Shown here: positions 24,997 through 34,616 of the stretch, piece after piece
Position numbering within the stretch: position 1 is the stretch's first letter
Layout of the letters: the number at the start of each line of letters is the position of its first letter
From: Oxalobacteraceae bacterium OTU3CAMAD1
GTDB lineage: Bacteria; Pseudomonadota; Gammaproteobacteria; Burkholderiales; Burkholderiaceae_D
DNA: 64,000 nucleotides
Direction of reading: 5' to 3'
Assembly (NCBI GenBank): GCA_024123915.1
Contig: CP099650.1
Span: 3,782,001-3,846,000 of the forward strand
Notes under the pieces: generated by a model
The model's database searches: none
The model's input: the letters and a program-made list of their open reading frames with translations, nothing else
Told to the model about the DNA's origin: nothing
Translations under genes and position numbers: made by a program

Positions 24997-27011
24997 GTGG
25001 AACAGCTGGTGAGCTGTTTGCGCGCCAGAATATCGGCGTCACACTTCGGACAAAACTTGTGGCTGCCGTTCAGGTAGCCGTGCTTGGGGCAGATCGAGAA
25101 CGTCGGCGTGACCGTGATGTACGGCAGCCCGAAACGCCCCAGCGCGCGCCGTACCAAGGTGCGGCAGGCGTCGGCGCTGGACAACGCCTCCGTCATATAC
25201 AAATGCAGCACCGTGCCGCCCGTGTACTTGCGTTGCAGCTCGTCCTGCTGCTCCAGCGCCTCGAACGGATCGTCCGTATAACCGACCGGCAGCTGCGACG
25301 AATTGGTGTAATACGGCATCTGCTCGGTGCCGGCCTGGCGGATATCCGGATAACGCTTGCGGTCCTCCTTGGCGAAGCGGTAGGTCGTGCCTTCGGCCGG
25401 CGTCGCCTCCAGGTTGTACATATGGCCGGTCTGCTCCTGGAACTCGATCATGCGCGCCCGCACGTGGTCGAGCAGCCGCAGCGCGAACGCGCGGCCCAAC
25501 GGCGTGGTGATGTCGTGCCGGCCGTCGGGATCGAAGTTGCGGATCATCTCATTCACGCCGTTGACGCCCAGTGTGGAGAAGTGGTTGCGCAAGGTGCCCA
25601 GATAGCGCTTGGTGTACGGGAACAGCCCGTTGTCCATGTGCCGCTGGATCACCTTGCGCTTGATCTCCAGGCTGTCGCGCCCCAGCTCCAGCAGCCGGTC
25701 CAGCGCCGCCAGCAGCGCCGTCTCGTCGCCCCGGTGCAGATAGCCCAGGCGCGCGCAGTTGATCGTCACCACCCCGAGCGATCCGGTTTGCTCGGCGGAG
25801 CCAAACAAGCCGTTGCCGCGCTTGAGCAGCTCGCGCAGGTCCAGCTGCAGGCGGCAGCACATCGACCGTATCATGTTCGGCTTCAGTTCCGAGTTGATGA
25901 AGTTCTGGAAGTAGGGCAGGCCGTAGCGCGCCGTCATCTCGAACAGCAGTTCGGCGTTGGGACTGCCCCAGGCGAAGTCCTCGGTGATGTTGTAGGTCGG
26001 GATGGGAAAGGTGAACGCGCGGCCCTTGGCGTCGCCGGTCATCATGATCTCGATGTAGGCGCGGTTGATCATATCCATCTCCTGCTGCAAATCCCCGTAC
26101 GCGAACGGCATCTCCTCGCCGGCGATGTGCGGGATCTGTTCGCGCAAATCCTCGGGACAGACCCAGTCGAACGTGAGGTTGGTGAACGGCGTTTGCGTCC
26201 CCCAGCGCGACGGCACGTTGAGGTTGTAGATCAGCTCCTGCATGTACTGCTTGACGTCGGTGTAGCCCAGGCTGTCCTTGCGCACGTAAGGCGCCATGTA
26301 GGTGTCGAAGGAGCTGAAGGCCTGGGCGCCGGCCCATTCGTTCTGCAAGGTGCCGAGGAAGTTGACGATCTGCCCGATCGCGCTCGACATGTGGCGCGGC
26401 GGGCTCGATTCGACCTTGCCCGGCACGCCGTTCAAGCCTTCGTTGAGCAAGGTGCGCAGCGACCAGCCGGCGCAGTAACCGGCCAGCATGTCCAGATCGT
26501 GGATGTGCAGGTCGGCCTGGCGGTGGGCCTGCCCCACCTCGGGCGGATAGACGTGGTTGAGCCAGTAGTTGGCGATCACCTTGCCCGACACGTTCAGGAT
26601 CAGGCCACCGAGCGAGTAGCCCTGGTTGGCGTTAGCGTTGACGCGCCAGTCCTGGCGGTCGAGGTATTCATTGATCGACGTTTCGACGTCGACCAGCGAC
26701 TGCCGGTCCTGGCGCAAGGTGGCGTGCTGCTCGCGGTAGACCACGTAGCGGCGCAAGGTCTGGCGGTAGCCGGCATCGTACAACACGCCTTCGACGGTGT
26801 CCTGTATCTGCTCGACCGTCAGCGCGTCGGGCGTGCGCGCCGAGGCCAGGTGCAGCAGTGCGCAATCGGTCAGCTGGCGTGCCTCGCGCAGGTCGAACTC
26901 GCCGCTGGCGCGGCCGGCCAGCAGCAGCGCGGCCTCGATCTTTTCGCGTCTGAATGGCTGGGCGCCGCCGTCGCGCTTTGTGACCATCGTGCTTGTGAAT
27001 TCCTCTTTCAC
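24993..27011 (-). CDS. nrdD: Class III anaerobic ribonucleoside-triphosphate reductase, large part
   Basis: 672 residues from GTG 27011, supported by AAGGAG five bases upstream; ATG 26987 is the fallback. ATP-cone domain at about 9-100 (KRDGGAQPFRREKIEAAL), then the ten-stranded barrel with NQGYSLGGLILNVSGKV, LDMLAGYCAGWSL, TPFTNLTFDW and RSMCCRLQLDLREL. C-terminal zinc-binding segment SICPKHGYLNGSHKFCPKC. It then ends at LTSCST, lacking the RVxGY radical loop, which is encoded by the following small ORF. Reduces NTPs to dNTPs for anaerobic growth using formate or thioredoxin-type reductant. Confidence 0.93.
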   Translation of the reverse strand: MKEEFTSTMVTKRDGGAQPFRREKIEAALLLAGRASGEFDLREARQLTDCALLHLASARTPDALTVEQIQDTVEGVLYDAGYRQTLRRYVVYREQHATLRQDRQSLVDVETSINEYLDRQDWRVNANANQGYSLGGLILNVSGKVIANYWLNHVYPPEVGQAHRQADLHIHDLDMLAGYCAGWSLRTLLNEGLNGVPGKVESSPPRHMSSAIGQIVNFLGTLQNEWAGAQAFSSFDTYMAPYVRKDSLGYTDVKQYMQELIYNLNVPSRWGTQTPFTNLTFDWVCPEDLREQIPHIAGEEMPFAYGDLQQEMDMINRAYIEIMMTGDAKGRAFTFPIPTYNITEDFAWGSPNAELLFEMTARYGLPYFQNFINSELKPNMIRSMCCRLQLDLRELLKRGNGLFGSAEQTGSLGVVTINCARLGYLHRGDETALLAALDRLLELGRDSLEIKRKVIQRHMDNGLFPYTKRYLGTLRNHFSTLGVNGVNEMIRNFDPDGRHDITTPLGRAFALRLLDHVRARMIEFQEQTGHMYNLEATPAEGTTYRFAKEDRKRYPDIRQAGTEQMPYYTNSSQLPVGYTDDPFEALEQQDELQRKYTGGTVLHLYMTEALSSADACRTLVRRALGRFGLPYITVTPTFSICPKHGYLNGSHKFCPKCDADILARKQLTSCST

Positions 27012-27074
27012 GCTCTCTCCTTGGATACTGTATGTAGTGGATGACGGCAGGTTAAATACTAGATGCTGTGCCTG

Positions 27075-29357
27075 TCAATCAACGACGCGATGACTTTGGA
27101 ATTCCTTGATATGACCGGGTTTTTTCTTCACTCCGGTCAGCAGGCGCCAGGCGAACAGCGCCAGGAACAAGGTGCCGACGGCGAACACGACGTCGCCCGG
27201 TACGCGCATCCACACCAGCGTTTCCATGAACTTGGAGTGGACCACCTCGGGCGAACGGGCGAACCACATGCCGGTGGTGATGCTGGCCCAGGCCTGGTAG
27301 ATACCGGCCGGCACCAGCGAGATGAACACCATCATCGCCAGGCCGATGTTCAGGCACCAAAACATCGGCGACAGCAGCCGGTCGGACCAGGCCAGGCGGT
27401 CGCTCAGGCCGCGCAGGCAGAACAGCAGCAGGCCGATGCCGAGCATGCCGTAGACGCCGAACAGCGCGGCGTGGCCGTGGGCGGCCGTCATGTTCAGCCC
27501 TTGCATGTAGTACAGCGCGATCGGCGTGTTGATGGTGAAGCCCAGCAGGCCGGCGCCGATGGTGTTCCAGAAGCCGACGGCGATGAAGCACAGGATCGGC
27601 CACTTGTAGCTATGCACCCAGGGCGCCGACTTCGAGCGCTGGTAGTTGCGCCAGGCTTCGACGCCGATCAGCGACAGCGGCACCACTTCCAATGCCGAGA
27701 ACATCGAGCCGATGGCGATGACAAAGGTCGGCGTGCCGGTGAAGTACAGGTGGTGCAAGGTGCCGAGGATGCCGCCGAACAGGAACACGATGGTCTCGAG
27801 CACGATGGCGCTGTTGGCGGCGGCCGCGCGGATCAGGCCCAGGCGGGTGAACAGCAGCGCGATGACGGCCGTGGCGAACACTTCGAAGAAGCCCTCGACC
27901 CACAGGTGCACCAGCCACCAGCGCCAGTATTCGATCATCGAGTAGTGGCTGTGACGGCCCCACGTGAGCGAGGTGGCGTAGAAGCCGCCGATGCACAGCG
28001 CGGCCAGGAACACCATGACGATCAGGCCACGGCTTTCCGACGGTTTTTTCAGCGCCGGCCACAGCGCGCGGCCCAGCAGCAGCACCCAGAACAGCAGCCC
28101 GACGAACAGCAGGATTTGCCAGGTGCGGCCCATGCTGGTGAACTCCAGGCCCTGGTTGCCGAGCCAGAAGGCGAAGCCGGTGCCCTTGTGTTGCAGCGAA
28201 CCGAGCCAGCCCATGGCGGTCGAGCCCACGACGATGAACAGCAGCGCGTAGAACAGCACGTTCACGCCCAGCTTCTGGAAGCGCGGCTCGTGGCCCGAGA
28301 TGGCCGGTGCGATGTACAGGCCGGTGGCCAGCCAGGCGGTGGCGATCCACAGCACGGCAAACTGGGTGTGGATGGTGCGGCTGACGACGAACGGCAGGAT
28401 CTCGGCCAGCGGGTAGCCGAAGAAGCTGTTGCCCTCGACGGCGTAGTGCGCGGTGATGACGCCCATGCCGACCTGCGCGAGGATCAGGCCGATGACGACG
28501 AAGAAGTACTTTTTGGTCGCCCGCATCGACGGCGTCGGCTTCAGGTGGAACAGCGGATCGTCCTTGGGCGGCACCGGATCGGCTTCCTCCTTGGCGGTGG
28601 AGTGGACCATCACCATGCCGGCGATGGCGCCGATCATCAGGATGATGCTGGCGATCGACCACATGCCCGCGCCGGCGCTGGGACGGTTGTCGATCAGCGG
28701 CTCGTGCGGCCAGTTGCTGGTGTAGCTCAGGTCGGCCTCGCCGGGACGATCGGTGGAGGCGGCCCACGACGACCAGAACACGAAGGCCGGCAGCGCGCGC
28801 AGGTCGTCGGCGTCGACCACCGCGTTGGCGGTCATCGCGTACTGCTCGCGCAGGGCGTCGAGCTCGCGGGCGTCTCCGAACAGGTCGGTGTAGTGGCGGG
28901 CCACGCTGCGCACGGCGGCGGCGCGGTCGGCCGACAGCACGATGGCGCCGCGCGCGGCGTCGTAGGTGTTGCGGCGCATTTCGTCCTTCAGGCGGGCGTT
29001 GAGCGCGGCCTGTTTCGGCTTGTCGAGCTTATCGAAGTCGACGCCGTGGTCGCGCTGGGCCCAGATCTGGCGCAAGGCCAGCGCTTCGCGGTGCAGCCAG
29101 TCGGCCGACCAGTCGGGGGCGACATAGCTGCCGTGGCCCCAGACGGTGCCGAGCTGCTGGCCGCCGGCCGACAGCCAGGCCTGCTGGCCGCGGTCGACCT
29201 GGCCTTCGTCGAACAGGACATCGCCGTCGACGCTGACGATTTGTTTGGGGATCGGCGGCGCGGTCAGGTAGATTTCCGCGCCGACCCAGCCGAGGACGGC
29301 GAAGGAGAGGACGCAGATGACGGCGAGCCAGGTCCAGAGCTTGCGTGTAGCGTGCAT
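27075..29357 (-). CDS. norZ: Quinol-dependent nitric oxide reductase (qNOR)
   Basis: 760 residues from ATG 29357 (AAGGAACC upstream); an in-frame extension to 29402 is rejected. Single-subunit NorB with fused NorC-like N-terminal domain: hydrophobic anchor, then GDVLFDEGQVDRGQQAWLS and GHGSYVAPDWSADWLHREA, typical of qNOR. The 12-helix oxidase domain has HYSMIEYWRWWLVHLWVEGFFEVFAT, TLHHLYFTGTP and AAHGHAALFGVYG with the heme and FeB histidines. Reduces NO to N2O with quinol, respiring or detoxifying NO from nitrite. Its promoter contains both a DNR-type and an NsrR-type site. Confidence 0.95.
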   Translation of the reverse strand: MHATRKLWTWLAVICVLSFAVLGWVGAEIYLTAPPIPKQIVSVDGDVLFDEGQVDRGQQAWLSAGGQQLGTVWGHGSYVAPDWSADWLHREALALRQIWAQRDHGVDFDKLDKPKQAALNARLKDEMRRNTYDAARGAIVLSADRAAAVRSVARHYTDLFGDARELDALREQYAMTANAVVDADDLRALPAFVFWSSWAASTDRPGEADLSYTSNWPHEPLIDNRPSAGAGMWSIASIILMIGAIAGMVMVHSTAKEEADPVPPKDDPLFHLKPTPSMRATKKYFFVVIGLILAQVGMGVITAHYAVEGNSFFGYPLAEILPFVVSRTIHTQFAVLWIATAWLATGLYIAPAISGHEPRFQKLGVNVLFYALLFIVVGSTAMGWLGSLQHKGTGFAFWLGNQGLEFTSMGRTWQILLFVGLLFWVLLLGRALWPALKKPSESRGLIVMVFLAALCIGGFYATSLTWGRHSHYSMIEYWRWWLVHLWVEGFFEVFATAVIALLFTRLGLIRAAAANSAIVLETIVFLFGGILGTLHHLYFTGTPTFVIAIGSMFSALEVVPLSLIGVEAWRNYQRSKSAPWVHSYKWPILCFIAVGFWNTIGAGLLGFTINTPIALYYMQGLNMTAAHGHAALFGVYGMLGIGLLLFCLRGLSDRLAWSDRLLSPMFWCLNIGLAMMVFISLVPAGIYQAWASITTGMWFARSPEVVHSKFMETLVWMRVPGDVVFAVGTLFLALFAWRLLTGVKKKPGHIKEFQSHRVVD

Positions 29358-29497
29358 GACATGGTTCCTTAAGGTTGCTGGATGAGGGGGGCTTGCGCCC
29401 AACCCGCACGTCGAAAGAGGGGTCGTACCCCCTGGGGTACGACCCCGCAGCGGATCGCCGTGCGGGGTAATGGCGTCGATTCTAGGCGCCGCGCTTA

Positions 29498-29520
29498 AAC
29501 ATGTATATGCGATGCATGTT
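29498..29520. promoter_or_regulatory. Candidate NsrR operator in the norZ promoter
   Basis: A 23-base interrupted palindrome with arms AACATGTATAT and, read in reverse complement, AACATGCATCG; eight of eleven positions match. This fits the 11-1-11 AANATGNATTT-type NsrR consensus. It covers the region between the DNR-like box and a possible -10 (GTTTAA, 29500-29495), so binding would block transcription until NO is sensed. Confidence 0.6.
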
Positions 29521-29524
29521 TTCC

Positions 29525-29538
29525 TTGATCCAGATTAT
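29525..29538. promoter_or_regulatory. Degenerate FNR/DNR-type box upstream of norZ
   Basis: TTGATCCAGATTAT: a perfect left half and a right half with two mismatches. Centred about 43 bases from the inferred norZ transcription start. A similar site, CCTTGATC with TTATG nine bases later, occurs before nnrS (48604-48617). Confidence 0.5.
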
Positions 29539-29698
29539 GAACAAATGGCGGGCCCGTCAATCCCGCCCATACGACCTAGTCATTTCGGCATAGGCGGCTA
29601 GACTGCTTGCCGTGGCGCGGATAGCCGTCCTGCCGATTGGCGGCCTGGGCGGCGCCGCGTAACCTGATGCCATCCCTACGTGTATCAGGAGAATCAAG

Positions 29699-30961
29699 GT
29701 GTCAAATAACAATAAGGCAATCCAGGTGCTGGCCAGCAGCACGGTGTCGTTCACGATCTGCTTCGCGATCTGGATGATGTTCGCCGTGCTCGGCATTCCC
29801 ATTAAAAAGATGCTCGGCCTGAACGAAACCGAGTTCGGCCTTCTGGCCGCGATGCCGGTGCTGAGCGGCTCGCTGGTGCGGGTGCCGCTGGGCATCTGGT
29901 GCGACAAGTTCGGCGGCCGCATCGTCTTCTTCCTGCTGATGCTGGCCACGGTGCCGGCGATCTACCTGATCGGCATGGCCACCGAATACTGGCAGTTCCT
30001 CGTGCTGGGGCTGTTTATCGGCCTGGCCGGCGGCTCGTTCTCGGTCGGCACGCCCTATGTGGCGCGCTGGTTCCCGCGTGAGCGGCGCGGGCTGGCGATG
30101 GGCATCTTCGGCGCCGGCAATTCCGGCTCGGCGCTGACCAAGTTCGTCGCGCCGGCCATCATCGCGACCTGGGGCTGGCAAACGCTGCCGACCGTCTACG
30201 CAGTCGCCATGCTGGTGACGGCGCTGCTGTTCTGGATGTTCTCGGCCACCGATCCGTCGCACCAGAGCGGCGCCAGCGTGCCGTTTTCCGAGCAGGTCAA
30301 GGTGCTCAAGGACCGCCGCGTATGGCGTTATTGCCAGTACTACTCGGTGGTGTTCGGCGGCTACGTCGGTCTTGCGCTGTGGATGACCAAATACTACGTC
30401 GGCGAATACGGCTTCGACCTCGGCCTGGCGGCCTTGCTGGCGGCCTGCTTCTCGCTGCCGGGCGGCGTGCTGCGCGCGTTGGGCGGCTGGATCTCGGACC
30501 GCTACGGCGCCTACAAGGTCACCTGGTGGGTGATGTGGCTGTGCTGGGTTTGCTTCTTCCTGCTGTCGTATCCGCCCACCGCGATGATCATCAAAACCAC
30601 GCAGGGCGACGTGCACATGAATCTGGCGTTGTCGCCATGGGTCTTCACCGCGCTGCTGTTCGTGGTCGGCACCGCGATGGCGATCGGCAAAGCCTCGGTC
30701 TTCAAATTCATCGCCGACGACTTCAGCGACAACATCGGCGCCGTCTCGGGCGTGGTCGGCCTGGCCGGCGGACTGGGTGGCTTCGTGCTGCCGATCATGT
30801 TCGGCGCGCTGCTTGACCTCACCGGCGTGCGTTCCAGCGCCTTCATGCTGCTGTATGGCACGGTGTGCGTCTCGCTGGTGTGGATGCACTACTCGTTCCG
30901 TCCAACCGCCACGCAACCAGCAGTCGCGAACATGCCAGCGGGGGCCGCGGCAACTGCATAA
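29699..30961 (+). CDS. narK1: Nitrate/nitrite transporter, NarK1 type
   Basis: 420 residues from GTG 29699 with AGGAG at about seven bases. Twelve-helix MFS protein. RVPLGIWCDKFGGR is the MFS loop motif, MGIFGAGNSGSALTKFVAPAI is the first NarK nitrate signature in the NarK1 (proton symport) form, and SGVVGLAGGLGGFVLPI the second. Imports nitrate to start respiration when nitrite is low. Followed by a NarK2-type gene; in some denitrifiers the two are fused, here they are separate with a repeat between. Confidence 0.9.
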   Translation: MSNNNKAIQVLASSTVSFTICFAIWMMFAVLGIPIKKMLGLNETEFGLLAAMPVLSGSLVRVPLGIWCDKFGGRIVFFLLMLATVPAIYLIGMATEYWQFLVLGLFIGLAGGSFSVGTPYVARWFPRERRGLAMGIFGAGNSGSALTKFVAPAIIATWGWQTLPTVYAVAMLVTALLFWMFSATDPSHQSGASVPFSEQVKVLKDRRVWRYCQYYSVVFGGYVGLALWMTKYYVGEYGFDLGLAALLAACFSLPGGVLRALGGWISDRYGAYKVTWWVMWLCWVCFFLLSYPPTAMIIKTTQGDVHMNLALSPWVFTALLFVVGTAMAIGKASVFKFIADDFSDNIGAVSGVVGLAGGLGGFVLPIMFGALLDLTGVRSSAFMLLYGTVCVSLVWMHYSFRPTATQPAVANMPAGAAATA

Positions 30962-30973
30962 CCCAACAACCAC

Positions 30974-31021
30974 GTAGGGCGGATTAGGCGGCACGCCGTA
31001 ATCCGCCATGTATGAGCCGCC
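30974..31021. repeat. Palindromic intergenic repeat, copy 3 (half element)
   Basis: Only the left unit is present: GTAGGGCGGATTAGGCGGC followed by GCCGTAATCCGCC. The right inverted unit is missing. Located 13 bases after narK1 and before the narK2 ribosome binding site. Confidence 0.75.
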
Positions 31022-31062
31022 AACCACACGGTCGAAAGCCACAACGATTCAAGGAGAACAAA

Positions 31063-32448
31063 ATGAGCAAATACATGATCAACACTTGGGAGCCCGAGAG
31101 CGCCAAGTTCTGGAGCAGCGGCGGCAGCAACACCGCCAACCGCAACCTGTGGATCTCGATCCCCGCGCTGGCGCTCGCTTTCGCCGTCTGGATGGTATGG
31201 AGCGTGGTAGTGGTCAACCTGCCAGCCATCGGCTTCCAGTACAGCACCAACCAGCTGTTCTGGCTGACGGCCTTGCCCGGCCTGTCCGGCGCCACCTTGC
31301 GCATCTTCTATTCCTTCATGGTGCCGATCTTCGGCGGCCGCAAATGGACCACCATCTCGACCGCCTCGCTGCTGATTCCGGCCATCGGCATCGGCTTCGC
31401 GGTGCAGGACGTCACCACCGGCTACCCGACCATGCTGATCCTGGCGCTGCTGTGCGGCTTCGGCGGCGGCAACTTCGCCTCGTCGATGGCCAACATCAGC
31501 TTCTTCTATCCCAAGGCCAAGAAGGGCTACGCGCTCGGCATGAATGCCGGCCTGGGCAACCTGGGCGTGTCGGCGGTGCAGTTCATCGTGCCGCTGGTGA
31601 TCACCGCCGGCGTCTTCGGCGCCATCGGCGGCGAGGCGCAAACGGCCGTCAAGGCCGGCGTCACCACCACCTTGTGGCTGCAGAACGCCGGCTTCATCTG
31701 GGTGCCGTTCATCGTCGTCAGCAGCCTGTTCGCCTGGTTCGGCATGAACGACCTGGCCTCGGCCAAGGCCTCGTTCGCCGACCAAGCCGTGATCTTCAAG
31801 CGCAAGCATAACTGGCTCATGTGCTGGCTCTACACCGGCACCTTCGGCTCGTTCATCGGCTACTCGGCCGGCTTCCCGCTGCTGATCAAGACCCAGTTCC
31901 CGGACGTCAATCCGCTGCAATACGCCTTCCTCGGGCCGTTGGTTGGCGCGCTGGCGCGCGTCATCGGCGGCATCATCTCAGACAAGCTGGGCGGCGCCCG
32001 CGTGACCGTCTGGACCTTCGCCGCCATGATCGGCGCCGTCTACGGCGTCATCACCTTCCTGCCGCAGGGCGGCACGGGCGGCAACTTCAACGGCTTCTTC
32101 TGGATGTTCATGCTGCTGTTCGCCGGCACCGGCGTCGGCAACGCCTCGACCTTCCGCATGATTCCGATCATTTTCCTGACGGAGCGTCAACGCGCCGCCG
32201 CCGGCCAGCCCGCCGCAGTGCAACAGCAAGCCATCGTCGCCGCCAACAAGGAGGGCGCCGCCGTGCTGGGTTTCACCTCGGCCGTCGCCGCCTACGGCGC
32301 CTTCTTCATTCCGAAGAGCTACGGCACTTCGATCGCCATGACCGGCGGTCCGGACGCCGCCCTGTGGTGCTTCATCGCGTTCTACGTCAGCTGCATCGCC
32401 ATCACATGGTGGTGCTACGCCCGCAAGAACGCGGACATGCCTTGCTAA
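31063..32448 (+). CDS. narK2: Nitrate/nitrite antiporter, NarK2 type
   Basis: 461 residues from ATG 31063 with AAGGAG at eight bases; an in-frame ATG at 31012 lies in the repeat and is rejected. Twelve helices with long N-terminal arm MSKYMINTWEPESAKFW. Signatures MNAGLGNLGVSAVQFIVPLV and the late KEGAAVLGFTSAVAAYGAFFIP place it in the NarK2/NarU type, which exchanges nitrite for nitrate. Stop is 14 bases before hemN, so hemN is probably co-transcribed. Confidence 0.9.
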   Translation: MSKYMINTWEPESAKFWSSGGSNTANRNLWISIPALALAFAVWMVWSVVVVNLPAIGFQYSTNQLFWLTALPGLSGATLRIFYSFMVPIFGGRKWTTISTASLLIPAIGIGFAVQDVTTGYPTMLILALLCGFGGGNFASSMANISFFYPKAKKGYALGMNAGLGNLGVSAVQFIVPLVITAGVFGAIGGEAQTAVKAGVTTTLWLQNAGFIWVPFIVVSSLFAWFGMNDLASAKASFADQAVIFKRKHNWLMCWLYTGTFGSFIGYSAGFPLLIKTQFPDVNPLQYAFLGPLVGALARVIGGIISDKLGGARVTVWTFAAMIGAVYGVITFLPQGGTGGNFNGFFWMFMLLFAGTGVGNASTFRMIPIIFLTERQRAAAGQPAAVQQQAIVAANKEGAAVLGFTSAVAAYGAFFIPKSYGTSIAMTGGPDAALWCFIAFYVSCIAITWWCYARKNADMPC

Positions 32449-32461
32449 GGGGAGCCTGACC

Positions 32462-33916
32462 ATGCCAGCCGACGCCAAACCAGGCACCACGCCAGCCGCC
32501 AAGGTGATTCCGTTGACCCCGTCGGTGGAATTCGATGCCGCGCTGGTGCGCAAGCTCAACCAGACCGGACCGCGCTACACCTCGTATCCGACCGCCGACC
32601 GCTTCAGCGGCGGCTTCGGCCCCGGACAATACCGGGACGCCGTCGCCAGCCTCGATGCGGCGGGCAACCGCTCGCCGTTGTCGCTGTATGTGCACATCCC
32701 GTTCTGCGCGTCGCTATGCTACTACTGCGGCTGCAACAAGATCATCACGCAGGACCAGACCAAGGCGGTCGAATACCTCGGCTACCTATATCGCGAGATC
32801 GCCATGCAGGGCGCGCTGCTGGCCGGGCACAAGCGGGTCGACCAGCTGCACTTCGGCGGCGGCACGCCAACCTACCTGACGGACGGGCAGATGGACGAGC
32901 TGCTGGCCACTTTGCGTTCGCACTTCGACTTCGCCGCCGATGACGAGGGCGAGTTCTCGATCGAGGTCGACCCGCGCACCGTCACGCCGGAACGCGTCGC
33001 CACCTTGCGGCGTCAAGGCTTCAACCGCATCAGCCTGGGTATCCAGGATTTCGATCCGGCGGTGCAGCGCGCTGTCAACCGCGTGCAATCGCATGAACAG
33101 ACCATCGCCGTGCTGGAGGCGGCGCGCGCCTGCGGTTTCCGTTCGATCAGCGTCGATCTGATTTACGGGCTGCCGCTGCAAGGCGTGGCCAGCTTCGGCC
33201 CGACGCTAGACAAGATTGTCGCCGCGCGGCCGGACCGCGTCGCCGTCTACAACTACGCGCACATGCCACGCCTGTTCAAGGCGCAGCGCCTGATCGTCGA
33301 GGACGAGTTGCCCGACGCCGAGACCAAGCTGGCCATGCTGGGCCTGTGCATCGAGCGCCTGACGGCCGCCGGCTACGTCTACATCGGCATGGACCACTTC
33401 GCGCTGCCCGAGGACGACCTGGCGCGCAGCCAGCGCGAGGGCGGCTTGCAGCGCAACTTCCAGGGCTATTCGACCCACGCGGACGCGCCGATGGTGGCGC
33501 TGGGCGTGTCGGCCATCAGCGCGGTCGGCGCCAGCTACAGCCAGAACGAAAAGACCCTGTTGGCGTATTACGAGCGGCTCGACAGGGGCGAGTTGCCGAT
33601 TTCGCGCGGCATCGGCCTGAGCGAGGACGACCTGCTGCGGCGGGCCGTGATCGGCCAGCTGATGTGCGATTTCGAACTCGATTACGCGCGGCTGACCATA
33701 CCAGGCGGCGTCGACGCGCGCATCTACTTCGCCGCCGAGATCGAACGCTTGAAGCCGCTGGAGGACGAGGGCCTGCTGTGCATCGGCAGCAAGGGTCTGA
33801 AGGTGAAGATGCGCGGCCGCCTGCTGATTCGCAATATCTGCATGGCGTTCGACAGCTATCTGCACGCGCCGCTGCCGGAAGGGCCGGCGCTGGCGCGCTA
33901 TTCGCGAACCATTTGA
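32462..33916 (+). CDS. hemN: O2-independent coproporphyrinogen III dehydrogenase
   Basis: 484 residues. Radical-SAM motif HIPFCASLCYYCGC (Cys82, Cys86, Cys89, with the accessory Cys91), then LHFGGGTPTYLT and ISLGIQDFDPAVQRAVNRVQS. Full length for HemN (about 460). Converts coproporphyrinogen III to protoporphyrinogen IX without oxygen, providing heme for nitrate and NO reductases. Eleven bases separate it from the DNR-like regulator gene, suggesting one unit narK1-narK2-hemN-dnr-can. Confidence 0.95.
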   Translation: MPADAKPGTTPAAKVIPLTPSVEFDAALVRKLNQTGPRYTSYPTADRFSGGFGPGQYRDAVASLDAAGNRSPLSLYVHIPFCASLCYYCGCNKIITQDQTKAVEYLGYLYREIAMQGALLAGHKRVDQLHFGGGTPTYLTDGQMDELLATLRSHFDFAADDEGEFSIEVDPRTVTPERVATLRRQGFNRISLGIQDFDPAVQRAVNRVQSHEQTIAVLEAARACGFRSISVDLIYGLPLQGVASFGPTLDKIVAARPDRVAVYNYAHMPRLFKAQRLIVEDELPDAETKLAMLGLCIERLTAAGYVYIGMDHFALPEDDLARSQREGGLQRNFQGYSTHADAPMVALGVSAISAVGASYSQNEKTLLAYYERLDRGELPISRGIGLSEDDLLRRAVIGQLMCDFELDYARLTIPGGVDARIYFAAEIERLKPLEDEGLLCIGSKGLKVKMRGRLLIRNICMAFDSYLHAPLPEGPALARYSRTI

Positions 33917-33926
33917 GGCTATTTGC

Positions 33927-34607
33927 ATGGACAAGAAACACATCAAGGTGCAGACCTTCCTCACGCGAATGCCGTTGTTTAACTCGATGGGCGCGGAGGA
34001 GCTGGACCGCCTGGCCCTCGGCACCACCGAGCGGCACGTCGAGCGCGGCGAGATCGTCTTCCAGCGCGGCGAGCCATGCCTCGGCTTCCACCAGGTGCTG
34101 TACGGCCAGGTCAAGCTGTCGTTCACATCGGTGTCGGGCGGCGAGAAGGTGATCGAGCTGATCGGGCCGGGCCACAGTTTCGGGCAGGCGTTGATGTTCA
34201 TGGGCAGTCCCTACATCGTCTCGGCCCAGGCCACCGAGGACACGCTGCTGTTGCACGTGTCGAAGGCGGCGATTTACCGCGAGGTCCACAACGACCCGGA
34301 ATTCGCCTGCAAGATGCTGGCCGGCCTGAGCCAGCGCATGCACAGCCTGATGTGCGACATGGAATCGTACTCCCTGCGCTCGGGCACGCAGCGGGTGGTT
34401 GGCTACCTGCTCAAGGAGCTGGCCGAGGACGGGCCGGTCGAGCTGACCTTGCCGGTGACCAAGGCCGTGCTGGCGTCGCGGCTGAACCTCACACCCGAGC
34501 ATTTTTCCCGCATCCTGACGGAGCTCAGCACTCAGAAGCTGATCGCGGTCAAGGGGCGCAAGATCAACATTGCCGACGCCGCCGCGCTGCGCCGCTGCGC
34601 CGGCTGA
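33927..34607 (+). CDS. dnr: Crp/Fnr-family regulator, DNR-like
   Basis: 226 residues. cNMP-type sensor domain (about 10-120: LFNSMGAEELDRLA, GEIVFQRGEPCLGFHQVLYGQVKL) and a winged helix (VLASRLNLTPEHFSRILTEL) whose recognition helix has the E-x-x-SR pattern that reads TTGAT half-sites. The N-terminus lacks the clustered cysteines that hold the FNR iron-sulfur cluster, so it is an NO-sensing heme-type DNR rather than an O2 sensor. Likely controls the FNR-like boxes in this window, including perhaps its own operon. Close to hemN and nor genes, as DNR usually is. Confidence 0.8.
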   Translation: MDKKHIKVQTFLTRMPLFNSMGAEELDRLALGTTERHVERGEIVFQRGEPCLGFHQVLYGQVKLSFTSVSGGEKVIELIGPGHSFGQALMFMGSPYIVSAQATEDTLLLHVSKAAIYREVHNDPEFACKMLAGLSQRMHSLMCDMESYSLRSGTQRVVGYLLKELAEDGPVELTLPVTKAVLASRLNLTPEHFSRILTELSTQKLIAVKGRKINIADAAALRRCAG

Positions 34608-34616
34608 AAGAACATC

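Larger units (their letters stand above)
29358..29698. promoter_or_regulatory. Divergent regulatory region between norZ and narK1
   Basis: About 340 bases with no supported gene. It contains the NsrR-like inverted repeat (29498-29520), the FNR/DNR-like site (29525-29538) and, for the plus strand, AGGAG before the GTG of narK1. No promoter for narK1 is convincing. Confidence 0.6.

Noticed and set aside
25059..27044. 661-codon plus-strand open frame across nrdD
   Set aside because: Antisense of nrdD with no domain features.
27063..29372. 769-codon plus-strand open frame across norZ
   Set aside because: Low-complexity His/Gln/Ala-rich translation antisense to a well-supported NO reductase.
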